Assembly: GCA_963818885.1 (NCBI GenBank)
Contig: CAWFTP010000004.1
Coordinates: 434,001 to 498,000, forward strand
Origin: DATFDN01 sp963818885
GTDB lineage: Bacteria; Pseudomonadota; Alphaproteobacteria; Acetobacterales; Acetobacteraceae
DNA length: 64,000 nt
Reading direction: 5' to 3'
Shown: one piece after another, positions 8,061-17,584 of the stretch
Layout of the letters: the number at the start of each line of letters is the position of its first letter
How positions within the stretch are numbered: position 1 is the stretch's first letter
Notes under the pieces: generated by a model
The model's database searches: none
What the model saw: only the letters and a program-made list of their open reading frames with translations
What the model was told of the DNA's origin: nothing
Position numbers and translations under genes: made by a program

Positions 8061-10860
8061 ATGGCTTCACCGATCCACTGGCGGGTTGCGAAGATCACTG
8101 CATGGATCCGGCGTGTGGCGGGGGCACCCGTTACGATACGCGGCAAGATCCTGCTCGCTCTGCTGGTGATGAGCGCGATCACCGCGGCCTTGGGCGTGTA
8201 TGCGACCCTGTCGATCCGCCAGGCCGCCGGGCTGGTAGTGGAGACGTTCGACCGGTCGTTGATGTCGATCAGCTTCGCGCGCGCGGCCGCGGCCGACTTC
8301 GCTGCCATGCGCGCGGCTTTCGAGCGTGGCCGCGCCGATTGGGTGCCGATGCCGTCCGCCCGGCAGGAGAAACTGGCGCATCTGATTACCGAGGATCTGG
8401 GCATCGCGGCGGGGCGCGCCCGCTCAGCGCCGGCCGTCGCCGCCGCGCATGCCGCGCAGGCGGCCGTGGATCGATGGAAGCACGACGCGGCGCTGTTGGA
8501 CGCCGATCCGGGATCGAGGGAGCGGCGCGCGGCGCTCGATCACGGAGCCGAGGCGGTGAACCGGCAGATCGAGCTGCTGATCAACCTCACGGCCGGAGAC
8601 GGATTCCTGTATCGCCAGCGCGCGCTCTCCTCCATCGGAGAGCAGACGCGCCTCGCGGCTATCGGCACGCTGCTTGCGCTCGTGCTCTCGGGTGGCGTCG
8701 CCTGGTTGCTCGCGCGGCGCATCATCGGCCCGGTGGCGGCGGCATCGGCCGCGGCGGAGCGGATCGCGCGCGGCGAGCTCGACACCGTTGTGCCGTCGGG
8801 CGGCGGCGACGAATTGGGACTTCTGCTCGCCTCGATGGACAAGATGCGCGACAGCATTCGCAGCGCGATGGCGTGGGAGGTCGCGCAGCGCCAGTCGGCG
8901 CAGACGAGGCTGGTCGACGCAATCGAGCGGTCCCGCGAAGGCGTGGTGCTGCTGGACGCGGAGCGGCGCGTGGTCGCCGCCAACTCCCAGGCTATGTCGT
9001 ACTTCGGCGGCTATGCCGCGCTCGAGACCGTAGCCGCGGAATCGCACGCGACCAGTGGCGAGGAGGAGGAGCGGCTCACCAATGGGCGCTGGCTGCGCAT
9101 CAGCCGCAGCGCGACGCATGAGGGCGGGATTGTCGCCATTTGCAGCGACATCACCCCGATCAAGCAGCGCGAGGCCGAGCTCGAGCAGATCAACCTCTGC
9201 CTTGACGCCGCGCTGAGCAACATGTCGCAGGGATTGTGCCTGTATGATGCGGACGACCGCCTGCGGATAGCCAACCGCCGGTTCTGCGAGCTCTATCGCC
9301 TGTCGCTGGCGCTGATTCGGCCCGGATTGTCGTTGCGCGAGGTGCTGGAGCACAACATCGCGAACGGCAGCGGCTACGGCACGACGCTCGATGAGCTGCA
9401 CGTGCAATACCTAACGGCGCTCGCCCGCGACGACGGGGAGCCGCGCATCGAGCAGCTGCGCGACGGGCGGATGATCGCAGTGGTGCACCGGCGCCTCAAC
9501 GACGGAGGCTCGATCGTCACCTATGAGGATGTGACCGAGCGGCGGCGCACCGAGGCGCAGATCCTGTTCATGGCGCGCCATGATGCACTGACCGGACTCC
9601 CAAACCGGGCCCTGCTACGCGAGCGACTGGACCAGGCGCTGGGGCAGTTTGGCCGCGGCATCGGGTTTGCGGTGCTCTACCTCGACCTTGACCGATTCAA
9701 GAATGTCAACGACACGTTGGGCCACGCGCTGGGCGACGAGCTGTTGCGCGCGGTCGGCGACCGGCTGCGCGCGTGCGCGCGCGAGGTCGACACGGTGTCC
9801 CGCCTCGGCGGGGACGAGTTCGCGATCGTGCAGCTCGGCATTGGCGGGGCGGCGGACACGGCGGTGCTGGCCGAGCGAGTGATCGCCGTGGTGTCCGAGC
9901 CCTACGATCTGAAGGGCCATCGCGTTGTTATCGGAACCAGTTGCGGCATAGCCATTCCGCCCGAGGCCGGCACGAGCTGCGAGACGTTGCTGAAGAACGC
10001 CGACCTCGCGCTCTATCGGGCGAAGACCGACGGGCGCGGCATCTTCCGGATCTATGAGCGGGAGATGGAGGCACGGCTGCAGGGCCGGCTGACGATGGAG
10101 GCCGACCTCCGGCGCGCGATCGAGCGCGGCGAGCTCGAACTACATTATCAGCCCGAGATCGAGCTCGCGAGCGGGGAGATCAGCGCCTGCGAGGCGCTCC
10201 TGCGCTGGCCGCACCCGACGCGCGGCATGATACCACCGTCCGAGTTCGTGCCTATCGCTGAGGAAACGGGGCTGATCATCCCACTCGGTGAGTGGGCGGT
10301 GCGGCGGGCCTGCCGCGATGCGCGCCGCTGGCCGATCCCGGCGCGAGTCGCGGTCAACGTCTCCGCGCTGCAGTTCCGCCATTCGGGTCTGGTGCCAGCG
10401 ATCCTCGATGCGCTCGCCGACGCCGGGCTCCCTGCGTCACGGCTCGAGATCGAGGTTACCGAGTTCGGTGCTCCTCGAGGCGAACGACGCAATCCTCGCC
10501 GCGCTCCGCGAGCTGCACGAGCACGGCGTGCAGATTGCGCTCGACGACTTCGGGACCGGGTTCTCCTCGCTCAGCTATCTCGGCAGCTTTCCCCTTGATC
10601 GGATAAAGATCGACCGCTCCTTCGTTCGCGACATGATCATCAAGCCAGAGGCGGCGTCGATTGTCCGCGCGATCGTGGGGCTTGCACGCAGCCTGGGAAT
10701 GCGCACGACGGCGGAAGGCGTGGAGACGCCCGAGCAGCTCGCGCGCGTGCGCGCTGACGGATGCACCGAGGTGCAAGGGCACTATTTCAGCGAGGCACGG
10801 CCGGCCGGTGATTTGCCGGAGCTGATGCGCCGCTGGCGCAGCCAGGCGCTGGTGGCCTGA
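8061..10860 (+). CDS. Membrane GGDEF-EAL cyclic-di-GMP enzyme (frameshifted)
   Basis: 932 residues once one base is removed. Order: membrane helix 1 (about 29-50), periplasmic domain, helix 2 (about 198-218), HAMP (to about 270), two PAS-like regions, GGDEF (intact GGDEF at about 583-587 after SRLGG) and EAL (EALLRW at about 711, then LDDFGTGFSSLSYL, KIDRSF and TAEGVET). Both catalytic domains keep their key residues, so it could make and break c-di-GMP. The frame breaks at 10461-10466, inside the EAL motif where T-E-S is expected: GAGTTC replaces GAGTC, and dropping one T restores TES-VLLEAND. Because every motif downstream is intact, a recent or artefactual insertion is likely. Confidence 0.88.
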
Positions 10861-10893
10861 GCCGCCGTCTGAGCGGCGCGGGATGACGCGCCG

Positions 10894-11892
10894 TCACGCC
10901 GGTATGGCAGAGGCGCCGAACAGCAGAACGTGCATGCCGTAGTAGAAGGCGATCGTGCAGGCGAGGGCGGCGCAGTAGACGACCGGCGCAAGGGCGACGG
11001 GCTTGCGCGCCTCCCGCGGGCGGTCATCGACGGCGACCGCGAGCAGCACGACGATGATCGGCGCGTGGCCGATCGCGTCGATCTTGCCGAATGGCCCAAT
11101 GGCGCCGATAAACATCGCGAGCAGCACCACTGCGGCCGAGCGGCGCACCAGCGGTGTCCACAGCATGGCGAAAGCCAGGCTGAACTCCACGAAGCCCGCG
11201 GCGCACATATAGAAGGGCGGGCTGAAGCCGAATCCCATGTCAGGGTGGGTGACAAACAGTGGGTAGCTCCATTGCGGATACGCCCATTTTTCGACCGACG
11301 CCCACATCAAGGTGATCGCGGCGCCCCAACGCAGCACGTCGAGCGGGCGCAGGTCGAACACCGTCCGTCGGGTGCCGATCATCGCCATATACGCTGCCGA
11401 AGTGAGGAAAATCGGGTAGTCGAGCATATGGAACAGCCCATACTCGCGGATCCCGAGCGCGTAGAGCGCGGTGATGCCGCAGGCTGAGAACGCCATCGTT
11501 GGCCGCCAGAGGATGCCGAACGCGATCGCGAGCTGCAGGCATGAGACGAAGGCTAGGTCGGTCTTCAGCTCCGGCGTCAGGATGATGTTGCCGATCGACC
11601 ATAGGCAGACGAAAAACCCGCCGTAGACCGCGCGAAACAGCGTCTCGATCTGTCCTTCGATGACTCGCGAGATTTCGTTGATGCCGTCGATCAGCAGCCG
11701 GCCGAACCCTGTCCCCTCGACCAGGCAGGCGATGAGAAGAATGACGAGGCCAAGCAGCAGGACGTGGCGGAAGTCGCTCGACCAGACGAGGTCGAGCGCG
11801 CGCGGACGGGTGAAGACGTTATAGGCACAGAACCACTTGACGTGCGCCTGGGCAGAGCCCGCCTGGAGCAGGGTTGCGAGGCCGCCGAGCAC
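10894..11892 (-). CDS. Multi-pass membrane protein, DoxX-like, function unknown
   Basis: About 332 residues from a GTG at 11892; an ATG at 12015 in frame would add 41 residues, but that stretch is AT-rich and crosses the start of a divergent small gene. The predicted start gives a signal-like N-terminus ending in AQAHVKWF. Seven or eight hydrophobic segments follow, with conserved-looking HDYPIFL-type loops, WASVEKWAYPQWSYPLF and GFVEFSLAFAMLWTPLVRR, which resemble DoxX-type membrane proteins. The start is uncertain because no good ribosome site fits the GTG (GAGGGAG is about 13 nt away). The gene lies next to a di-haem peroxidase. Confidence 0.7.
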   Translation of the reverse strand: MLGGLATLLQAGSAQAHVKWFCAYNVFTRPRALDLVWSSDFRHVLLLGLVILLIACLVEGTGFGRLLIDGINEISRVIEGQIETLFRAVYGGFFVCLWSIGNIILTPELKTDLAFVSCLQLAIAFGILWRPTMAFSACGITALYALGIREYGLFHMLDYPIFLTSAAYMAMIGTRRTVFDLRPLDVLRWGAAITLMWASVEKWAYPQWSYPLFVTHPDMGFGFSPPFYMCAAGFVEFSLAFAMLWTPLVRRSAAVVLLAMFIGAIGPFGKIDAIGHAPIIVVLLAVAVDDRPREARKPVALAPVVYCAALACTIAFYYGMHVLLFGASAIPA

Positions 11893-12013
11893 GGCAAGAG
11901 GCGCGCTCCCTCGCCATGGCGGATGAGCAAATTTTAGGACGCGGCGTAAACGGTCCGTTAACCCTTTCGCCAAAAAATGCGACGCATCGAAACCAAACAA
12001 GAGGGACCGGATC

Positions 12014-12187
12014 ATGCTGCTCGCCACTGGACTGGACGTTGTCGGACACGGGGCCGCTTCGGTGGGCTCGCTGGCAATGGCGCCGCGCGCGACCTCGCCG
12101 GCAACGCAGCGGCTGCTGCGCCGGCTTGTCGGCGCGGCATTCCTGCTCGCCCTCGTCGGGATCGGGCTGGCGTTTCCGATGGTGTAG
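12014..12187 (+). CDS. Small single-helix membrane protein (57 aa)
   Basis: ATG 12014 follows AAGAGGGA at a suitable distance, and the frame runs 57 codons to TAG at 12187. The N-terminal half is polar/alanine rich and the C-terminal end is a basic anchor (RLLRRL) followed by one hydrophobic helix VGAAFLLALVGIGLAFPMV. An AT-rich spacer with GTTAACC upstream looks like a promoter region. It lies between the divergent membrane gene and the convergent peroxidase gene. No family is recognised; the call rests on ribosome site, spacing and the helix. Confidence 0.45.
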   Translation: MLLATGLDVVGHGAASVGSLAMAPRATSPATQRLLRRLVGAAFLLALVGIGLAFPMV

Positions 12188-12202
12188 GCATCACCGCGGT
12201 CG

Positions 12203-13255
12203 TCATTGCGCGGCTGCGTGCGCCAAGACTGCGGGTCGGTCACCGCTCAGCGTCGCAAGGAAGGCCAAAAGATCTGCCTTCTCCGCGTCGGTCAGATGCA
12301 GCGGACGAATCGCATCCGCCCGGCTCGGCCGGTCGATCCCGCCGCGATCGTAGATCTCGATCACCGAGGCCAGGGTCGGCTCCGAGCCGTCGTGCATGTA
12401 GGGCGCACGCCCAGCCACATCGCGAAGCGACGGCGTCTTGAAGGCGTAGCGGAGCTTCACCGAGCTCGGGAAGAACTTGCCGCGGCCGACGTCCGCGCCG
12501 GTGGCGCTGCCGATGTCGTGAAAAGACCCGTCGGTGAAAGCCCAACCCGAATGGCAGGAGGCGCAGTGCGCGCGGCCGTTGAACAGGTCGAAGCCGCGCT
12601 TCGCCGCCACGCTGATGGCAGACGGATCGCCCGCGATCCAGCGGTCGAACGGCGTCTCCCCGCCGACGATCGTGCGCTCGAACGTCGCGAGCGCACGCTC
12701 GACATGGCGGCGGGTGATGGCGCCATCCGGAAAAGCCTGCGCGAAGGCGGCCCGATAAGCCGCCGAGGCGGTCAGCCGACGGTCGAGCTCGGCTTCCGTC
12801 AGGCCCATATTGTCGGGCGCGGTGATCGGGGCGAAGGCAACGCTTTCGAGGTCGGGAAACTTGCCGTCCCAGCCCAGCACTGGCACCCAGGCGACATCGA
12901 TCAGGGTGGGCGTGCGCAGGGGCAGTGTGGCCCCGTTGTCGCCCCTCGCACGTGCCTGCCTGCCCGCCCAGCCGAATGAGGGATCGTGGCATCCCGCACA
13001 GGAGAGTGTCCGGGACGCCGACAGAATCGGGTCGAAGAAGAGTTGCCGTCCGAGTGCCGCTTCCTCGGGCGAATAGGCGTCCTCGGCAGGGAACGGGATA
13101 GCGGCGGGACGCTGGTATTCCGCCTTCCAGCGTGCCGGTCGACCGGCGTGGGAGAGGCCTGCGGGACCTGGACGCAACACAACGATGAGTGCCACCGCAC
13201 TGAGGGCCGCGGAAGCGATCAATACGAGGAAGCGGGTCCTTCCGTGCCCTTTCAA
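12203..13255 (-). CDS. Di-heme cytochrome c peroxidase, MauG family
   Basis: 350 residues from ATG 13255, beginning with a membrane/signal helix (FLVLIASAALSAVALIVVL). Haem sites CAGCH (after LSASRTLS) and CASCH (after LFNGRAH) are in the usual places. Other family marks are FFDPILSASRTL, VLGWDGKF, FKTPSLRDVAGRAPYMHDGS and the final DLLAFLATLSGD. It should act in the periplasm. It is clearly related to, but not a copy of, the other peroxidase at 2554-3831, and it sits beside the DoxX-like membrane gene. Confidence 0.9.
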   Translation of the reverse strand: MKGHGRTRFLVLIASAALSAVALIVVLRPGPAGLSHAGRPARWKAEYQRPAAIPFPAEDAYSPEEAALGRQLFFDPILSASRTLSCAGCHDPSFGWAGRQARARGDNGATLPLRTPTLIDVAWVPVLGWDGKFPDLESVAFAPITAPDNMGLTEAELDRRLTASAAYRAAFAQAFPDGAITRRHVERALATFERTIVGGETPFDRWIAGDPSAISVAAKRGFDLFNGRAHCASCHSGWAFTDGSFHDIGSATGADVGRGKFFPSSVKLRYAFKTPSLRDVAGRAPYMHDGSEPTLASVIEIYDRGGIDRPSRADAIRPLHLTDAEKADLLAFLATLSGDRPAVLAHAAAQ

Positions 13256-13411
13256 GACCTCGCCGCTCCGGCCGTTGCGGGGTTTCCCCTCGGTCCGGTT
13301 TATCCGCCGCGATTACTAACGTATGGTTAACGACTGGCGGACGGCTGGAGGACGGCAGCCGGCGTGGTAGGAGGAGCCTCCGAGACACCCGAACGGTCGA
13401 AGGGCAGACGC

Positions 13412-13900
13412 ATGAGCGGCGAGCATTCGCACGATCACCCGGATTGGAAACATCACGGCGTACAGGTCATCCCGGCGAGCAAACTCGATCCCAACACCGC
13501 GCAGACCCCAGGAATGAACCGCGCGGCGGCGATCAACTTCGCCCGCGTCGGCGCGCAGAAGATCTGGGCTGGCACGGTGTCGATCCACGCCAACGCCAAG
13601 ACGGGCGCGCATCATCACGGCCCGCTGGAGAGCGTGATCTACGTGCTGAAGGGCAAAGCGCGGATGCGCTGGGGTGAGCACTTGGAATACGTCGCCGAAG
13701 CGGGGCCGGGCGACTTCATCTTCGTGCCGCCCTACGTGCCGCACCAGGAGATCAACGCGTCGAGCGACGAGACGCTGGAATGCGTGCTGGTACGCAGCGA
13801 CAACGAGGCGGTGGTGGTGAACCTCGACATCGAGCCCGTGGAGAAGCCCGAGAGCGTCGCGTGGATCGACCCGATCCATCGCGACGCGCCTCGGGGGTAG
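13412..13900 (+). CDS. Cupin domain protein
   Basis: 162 residues from ATG 13412 (GAAGGGC upstream; the longer frame has no good start). A single cupin barrel is visible: motif 1 around GAHHHGPLESVIYVLKGKARMRWGE supplies His, His and Glu metal ligands, and motif 2 is GPGDFIFVPPYVPHQEINAS. The N-terminus is His-rich (SHDHPDWKHHG). Substrate unknown. It is convergent with the aquaporin gene, with one base between the two stops. Confidence 0.85.
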   Translation: MSGEHSHDHPDWKHHGVQVIPASKLDPNTAQTPGMNRAAAINFARVGAQKIWAGTVSIHANAKTGAHHHGPLESVIYVLKGKARMRWGEHLEYVAEAGPGDFIFVPPYVPHQEINASSDETLECVLVRSDNEAVVVNLDIEPVEKPESVAWIDPIHRDAPRG

Positions 13901-13901
13901 G

Positions 13902-14657
13902 TTACGGCGCCTCGGCGCGACGCTCGCGCTGCTCGCCGGGCAATGCCTGCTCGGCGAGACGGGCCGACAGCGGCGGCTCCTCCGGCCTGATGATCGCGAA
14001 GATGCCGGCGGCGAGCGCCCCGCCGATGAGTGGTGCGACGATGAACAGCCAGATCTGCGACAGCGCCGCCGGCCCCGCGAAGATCGCCGGGCCGATGCTG
14101 CGTGCCGGGTTGACCGAGGTGTTGGTGACCGGGATCGACACCAGGTGGATCAGCGTCAGCACGAGGCCGATGGCGATGCCCGCGAAGCCCACCGGCGCGC
14201 GCACATCGGTCGAGCCGATCACCACGAGCACGAGGAAGGCCGTCATCACAATCTCGCACAGGAAGGCTGCTCCGAGCGCGTAATGGTCGGGCGAGCGGGC
14301 GCCGAAGCCGTTGCTCGCGAAGCCGCTGGCGACCGGGTCGAAGTGGCCGGTGCCGTTGGCGATGACCAACAGGACGCCGGCGGCGATGATGCCGCCGATG
14401 ATCTGGGCGACCCAGTAACCGGGCACGCGGCTCGCCGGGAACTTGCCGGCAAGCCACAGGCCAAACGTCACCGCCGGATTGATGTGGCAGCCGGAAATCG
14501 GGCCGATCGTGTAGACCATCACAAGAAGCGACAGGCCAAACGCGAACGCTATCCCCATGAATCCGATATGCGATCCGGCCAACACCGCCGCGCCGCAGCC
14601 GCCGAACACCAGCACGAATGTGCCGAATGCCTCCGCGAGGTAGGCCTTGGTGGGCAT
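13902..14657 (-). CDS. aqpZ: Aquaporin Z-like water channel
   Basis: 251 residues from ATG 14657, preceded by GGGGAGGGG. Six membrane helices and both pore loops are present: CHINPAVTFG in the first half and NTSVNPARSIGPA in the second. The selectivity His of water-specific channels is compatible with the CHINPA context and the LTLIHLVSIPVTNTSVNP region. The product is an inner-membrane water channel. It is divergent from the thiolase gene. Confidence 0.92.
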   Translation of the reverse strand: MPTKAYLAEAFGTFVLVFGGCGAAVLAGSHIGFMGIAFAFGLSLLVMVYTIGPISGCHINPAVTFGLWLAGKFPASRVPGYWVAQIIGGIIAAGVLLVIANGTGHFDPVASGFASNGFGARSPDHYALGAAFLCEIVMTAFLVLVVIGSTDVRAPVGFAGIAIGLVLTLIHLVSIPVTNTSVNPARSIGPAIFAGPAALSQIWLFIVAPLIGGALAAGIFAIIRPEEPPLSARLAEQALPGEQRERRAEAP

Positions 14658-14790
14658 GAGCCCCTCCCCTTTTTCGTTGCCGATGAATGAGTGTCGCGCG
14701 TTGCCGCGTTGCACAATGACAATTCCGCTTGGCTTGGTGATTTGGCCTCGGGCGCGGCATAATCGGCACAGTTGGCGACGGGAGGACAGG

Positions 14791-15964
14791 ATGGTCGAGG
14801 CATGCATCGTTGGCTGGGCGCATTCGCCGTTCGGCAAGCTCGACGAGCCTGACGTGGAGAGCCTGATCGGCCGGGTGGCGGGAGCCGCCATCGCCGATGC
14901 CGGCATCACGCCGCCGGAGATCGACGCGAGCTTCGTCAGCCTGTTCAACAACGGCTTCTCGGCGCAGGACTTCCCCGCCTCGCTCGTGCTGCAGCACGTC
15001 CCAGACCTGCGCTTCAAGCCGGCGACCCGCTATGAGAACGCGTGCGCCTCGGGCTCGGCCGCCGTGCATGGCGCGCGCGACTTTCTCGCCGCGGGACGCG
15101 GGCGCTTCGCGCTAGTGGTCGGGGTCGAGAAGATGACGGCGACTCCCGGGCCGGAGGTAGGCGAAAACCTGCTCAAGGCCTGCTACCAGAAGGAGGAAGG
15201 CGGCATTCCGGCCGGTTTCGCGGGTGTCTTCGGGCGTATCGCGGAGCGCTACTTCCAGCGCTACGGCGACCAGTCGGACGCGCTTGCGACGATCGCGGCG
15301 AAGAACCACAAGAACGGCGTTGCCAATCCCTATGCGCAGATGCGCCGCGACCTCGGCTACGAGTTCTGCCGCAACCGTGAGCGAAAGGAATCCGTACGTC
15401 GCCCCGCCGCTCAAGCGCACCGACTGCTCGCTGGTGTCGGACGGCGCCGCGGCGCTCGTGCTGACCGACGAGGAGACGGCGCGCACGATGGGCAAGGCGG
15501 TGCGCTTCCGCGCCGCAGTGCAGGTGAATGACTTCTTGCCGATCTCCAAGCGCGACATCACCGGTTTCGAGGGCGCGGCGCGCGCCTGGCACGACGCGCT
15601 GGAGCAGGCCGGCCTCAAGCTCGGCGACCTCTCCTTCGTCGAGAGCCATGACTGCTTCACCATCGCCGAGCTGCTGGAATACGAGGCGATGGGGCTGACG
15701 CCGCCGGGGCAGGGAGCGCGCGCAGTGCTGGAGGGCTGGACGCAGAAGGATGGCCGGCTGCCGGTCAACCCGTCGGGCGGGCTGAAGGCGAAGGGTCACC
15801 CGATCGGCGCGACCGGCGTGTCGATGCACGCATTGGTCGCGATGCAGCTCACCGGCCAGGCGCCGGAAGGGATACAACTGCCTAAGGCCGACATCGGCGG
15901 GGTGTTCAACATGGGCGGCGCAGCGGTCGCCAACTACGTCTCCATCCTGGAGCCGGCGCGCTGA
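14791..15964 (+). CDS. Thiolase / acetyl-CoA acetyltransferase (frameshifted)
   Basis: 390 residues after correction, from ATG 14791 with GGGAGGACAGG just upstream. The acyl-accepting Cys is in YENACASGSAAVHGA; the C-terminal half carries VNPSGGLKAKGHPIGATGVSMH with the catalytic His, and the final GGVFNMGGAA. The frame breaks once. One reading is an extra T in GAGTTC at 15361-15366; the other is an extra A at 15373-15374, which gives the family-like FCRTVSERNP. It is followed at once by an acyl-CoA synthetase gene, so the pair probably handles an acyl-CoA together. It belongs to the SCP2-like thiolases. Confidence 0.87.
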
Positions 15965-15990
15965 TCCCGACCACTAACCTCGCCAGCCTG

Positions 15991-17499
15991 TTGACCCAGA
16001 CGGCGCGGCGACTGCCGGACCATCCGGCGGTGATCCGGGGCGAGCGCGTCCTGAGCTGGGGGACGCTCGAAGCCCGGGCGCGCGCCGCGGCGGGCGGGCT
16101 CGCCGCACGCGGCATACGCTCAGGCGATCGCATCCTGCTGCATTCGCGCAACTCGCCGGAGCTGCTGGAGACGATGTGGGCGGCCTGGATGATCGGCGCC
16201 GTCTGGGTGCCGACCAATTTCCGCCTGACGCCCGCCGAGGCCGCCTACCTCGCACAGTCTTCGGGGGCGGCGGCGCACATGGTCGACGCGGCGTTCCCCG
16301 ACCACGTCGCCGCGACGCGGGAGGCCAATCCGGCGATGCGGCTGGAAGTGTCGCTCGGCGGCGAATCGGGTCTGACCTGGGCGGCGCTGACACAAGAGGC
16401 ACCCATTCCGCGTCTCGCCGACGTCGATCGCGATCATCCAGCGTGGTTCTTCTACACCTCCGGTACCACCGGACGGCCCAAGGCGGGCGTGCTGACCCAT
16501 GGGCAGATGCAGTTCGTGGTGAACAACCACTTGGCCGATCTGATGCCGGGGACGACGGAGCGCGACGTGTCGCTCGTCGTCGCGCCGCTGTCGCACGGCG
16601 CGGGTGTGCACGCGCTGGTGCAGGCGCCGCGTGGTGCCGCGAGCGTGCTGCTCTCGGGCGAGCGGCTGGACGTCGAGGAGGCATGGCGCCTCGTTGAGCG
16701 CCACCGCGTCACCAACATGTTCACCGTGCCGACGATCCTGACGATGCTGACGCGCCACGAGGCGGTGGACCACGTCGACCACTCCTCGCTCCGCTACGTC
16801 ATCTATGCCGGCGCGCCGATGTACCGCGCCGACCAGCGCCATGCGCAGGAGAAGCTCGGCGACGTGCTGGTGCAGTATTACGGCATGGGCGAGGTCACCG
16901 GCGCCATCACCGTGCTGCCGCCGGCGCTGCACAGCCTCGACGACGTGGCGATGCCGGTCGGCAGCTGCGGATATCCGCGTACCGGGATGGATGTCGCTAT
17001 CCTCGGGCCGGACGGGGCGCGTCTGGTGGACGGCGAGAGCGGAGAGATCTGCGTGCGCGGCCCCGGCGTGTTCGCCGGCTACTACGCGAACCCTGAGGCC
17101 GACGCCAAGGCGTTCGCCGACAACTGGTTCCACACTGGCGATCTCGGCCACATGGATTCGCGGGGCTTCGTGTTCATCACCGGGCGCGCATCCGACATGT
17201 ACATCTCCGGCGGATCGAACATCTATCCGCGCGAGATCGAGGAAGCGCTGCTCACACATCCGGCGATCGCCGAGGCCTGCGTCGTCGGAATGCCCGATCC
17301 GAAATGGGGCGAGAGCGGCGTCGCCGTTCTGGTGACGCGCGCGCCAGTGACGCAGGAGGAGGTGCTTGCCCATGTCGAGGGCAAGCTTGCCCGCTACAAG
17401 TGGCCCGCCCGCGTCGTTGTCTGGCCGGAACTGCCGAAATCGGGCTATGGCAAGGTGACGAAGCGGGACGTGAAGCGGTTGCTGGAGGACAGGGCGTAG
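15991..17499 (+). CDS. Acyl-CoA synthetase (AMP-forming)
   Basis: About 502 residues. No ATG or GTG fits: the only near start is TTG 15991, and the in-frame sequence before it (TNLASLL) looks like real N-terminus, so the true start may be a CTG/TTG slightly upstream or may be damaged. The ATP-binding motif YTSGTTGRPKAGVLTH, QYYGMGEVTGA, and WFHTGDLGHMDSRGFVFITGRASDMYISGG are all present, and the C-terminal Lys lies in KSGYGKVTKRDVK. It would activate a carboxylic acid to its CoA ester. It follows the thiolase with a 26-nt gap. Confidence 0.9.
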   Translation: MTQTARRLPDHPAVIRGERVLSWGTLEARARAAAGGLAARGIRSGDRILLHSRNSPELLETMWAAWMIGAVWVPTNFRLTPAEAAYLAQSSGAAAHMVDAAFPDHVAATREANPAMRLEVSLGGESGLTWAALTQEAPIPRLADVDRDHPAWFFYTSGTTGRPKAGVLTHGQMQFVVNNHLADLMPGTTERDVSLVVAPLSHGAGVHALVQAPRGAASVLLSGERLDVEEAWRLVERHRVTNMFTVPTILTMLTRHEAVDHVDHSSLRYVIYAGAPMYRADQRHAQEKLGDVLVQYYGMGEVTGAITVLPPALHSLDDVAMPVGSCGYPRTGMDVAILGPDGARLVDGESGEICVRGPGVFAGYYANPEADAKAFADNWFHTGDLGHMDSRGFVFITGRASDMYISGGSNIYPREIEEALLTHPAIAEACVVGMPDPKWGESGVAVLVTRAPVTQEEVLAHVEGKLARYKWPARVVVWPELPKSGYGKVTKRDVKRLLEDRA

Positions 17500-17505
17500 A
17501 GGCGA

Positions 17506-17564
17506 CCCCTCCCCCAAGAGGAGGGGGGACAAGTTTGTAATACCCCTCCCCTTGGGGGAGGGGT
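17506..17564. repeat. Two GC hairpins between acyl-CoA synthetase and glk
   Basis: The 85-nt gap holds two C-run/G-run inverted repeats. The first pairs 17506-17512 with 17520-17526. The second is a perfect 10-bp stem, 17542-17551 with 17555-17564, around a TTG loop. No T-run follows. They may act as a factor-dependent terminator or mRNA end, or be copies of a dispersed palindromic element. Confidence 0.5.
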
Positions 17565-17584
17565 AAGGGGAGGGAGCGCAAGCT

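Noticed and set aside
8061..10860. Calling the GGDEF-EAL gene (and the other frameshifted genes) a pseudogene
   Set aside because: All catalytic motifs on both sides of each break are intact and a single-base correction restores family-typical residues, which does not look like decay.
17506..17564. Intrinsic terminator between acyl-CoA synthetase and glk
   Set aside because: The stems are strong but neither is followed by a T-run, so I list them only as repeats.
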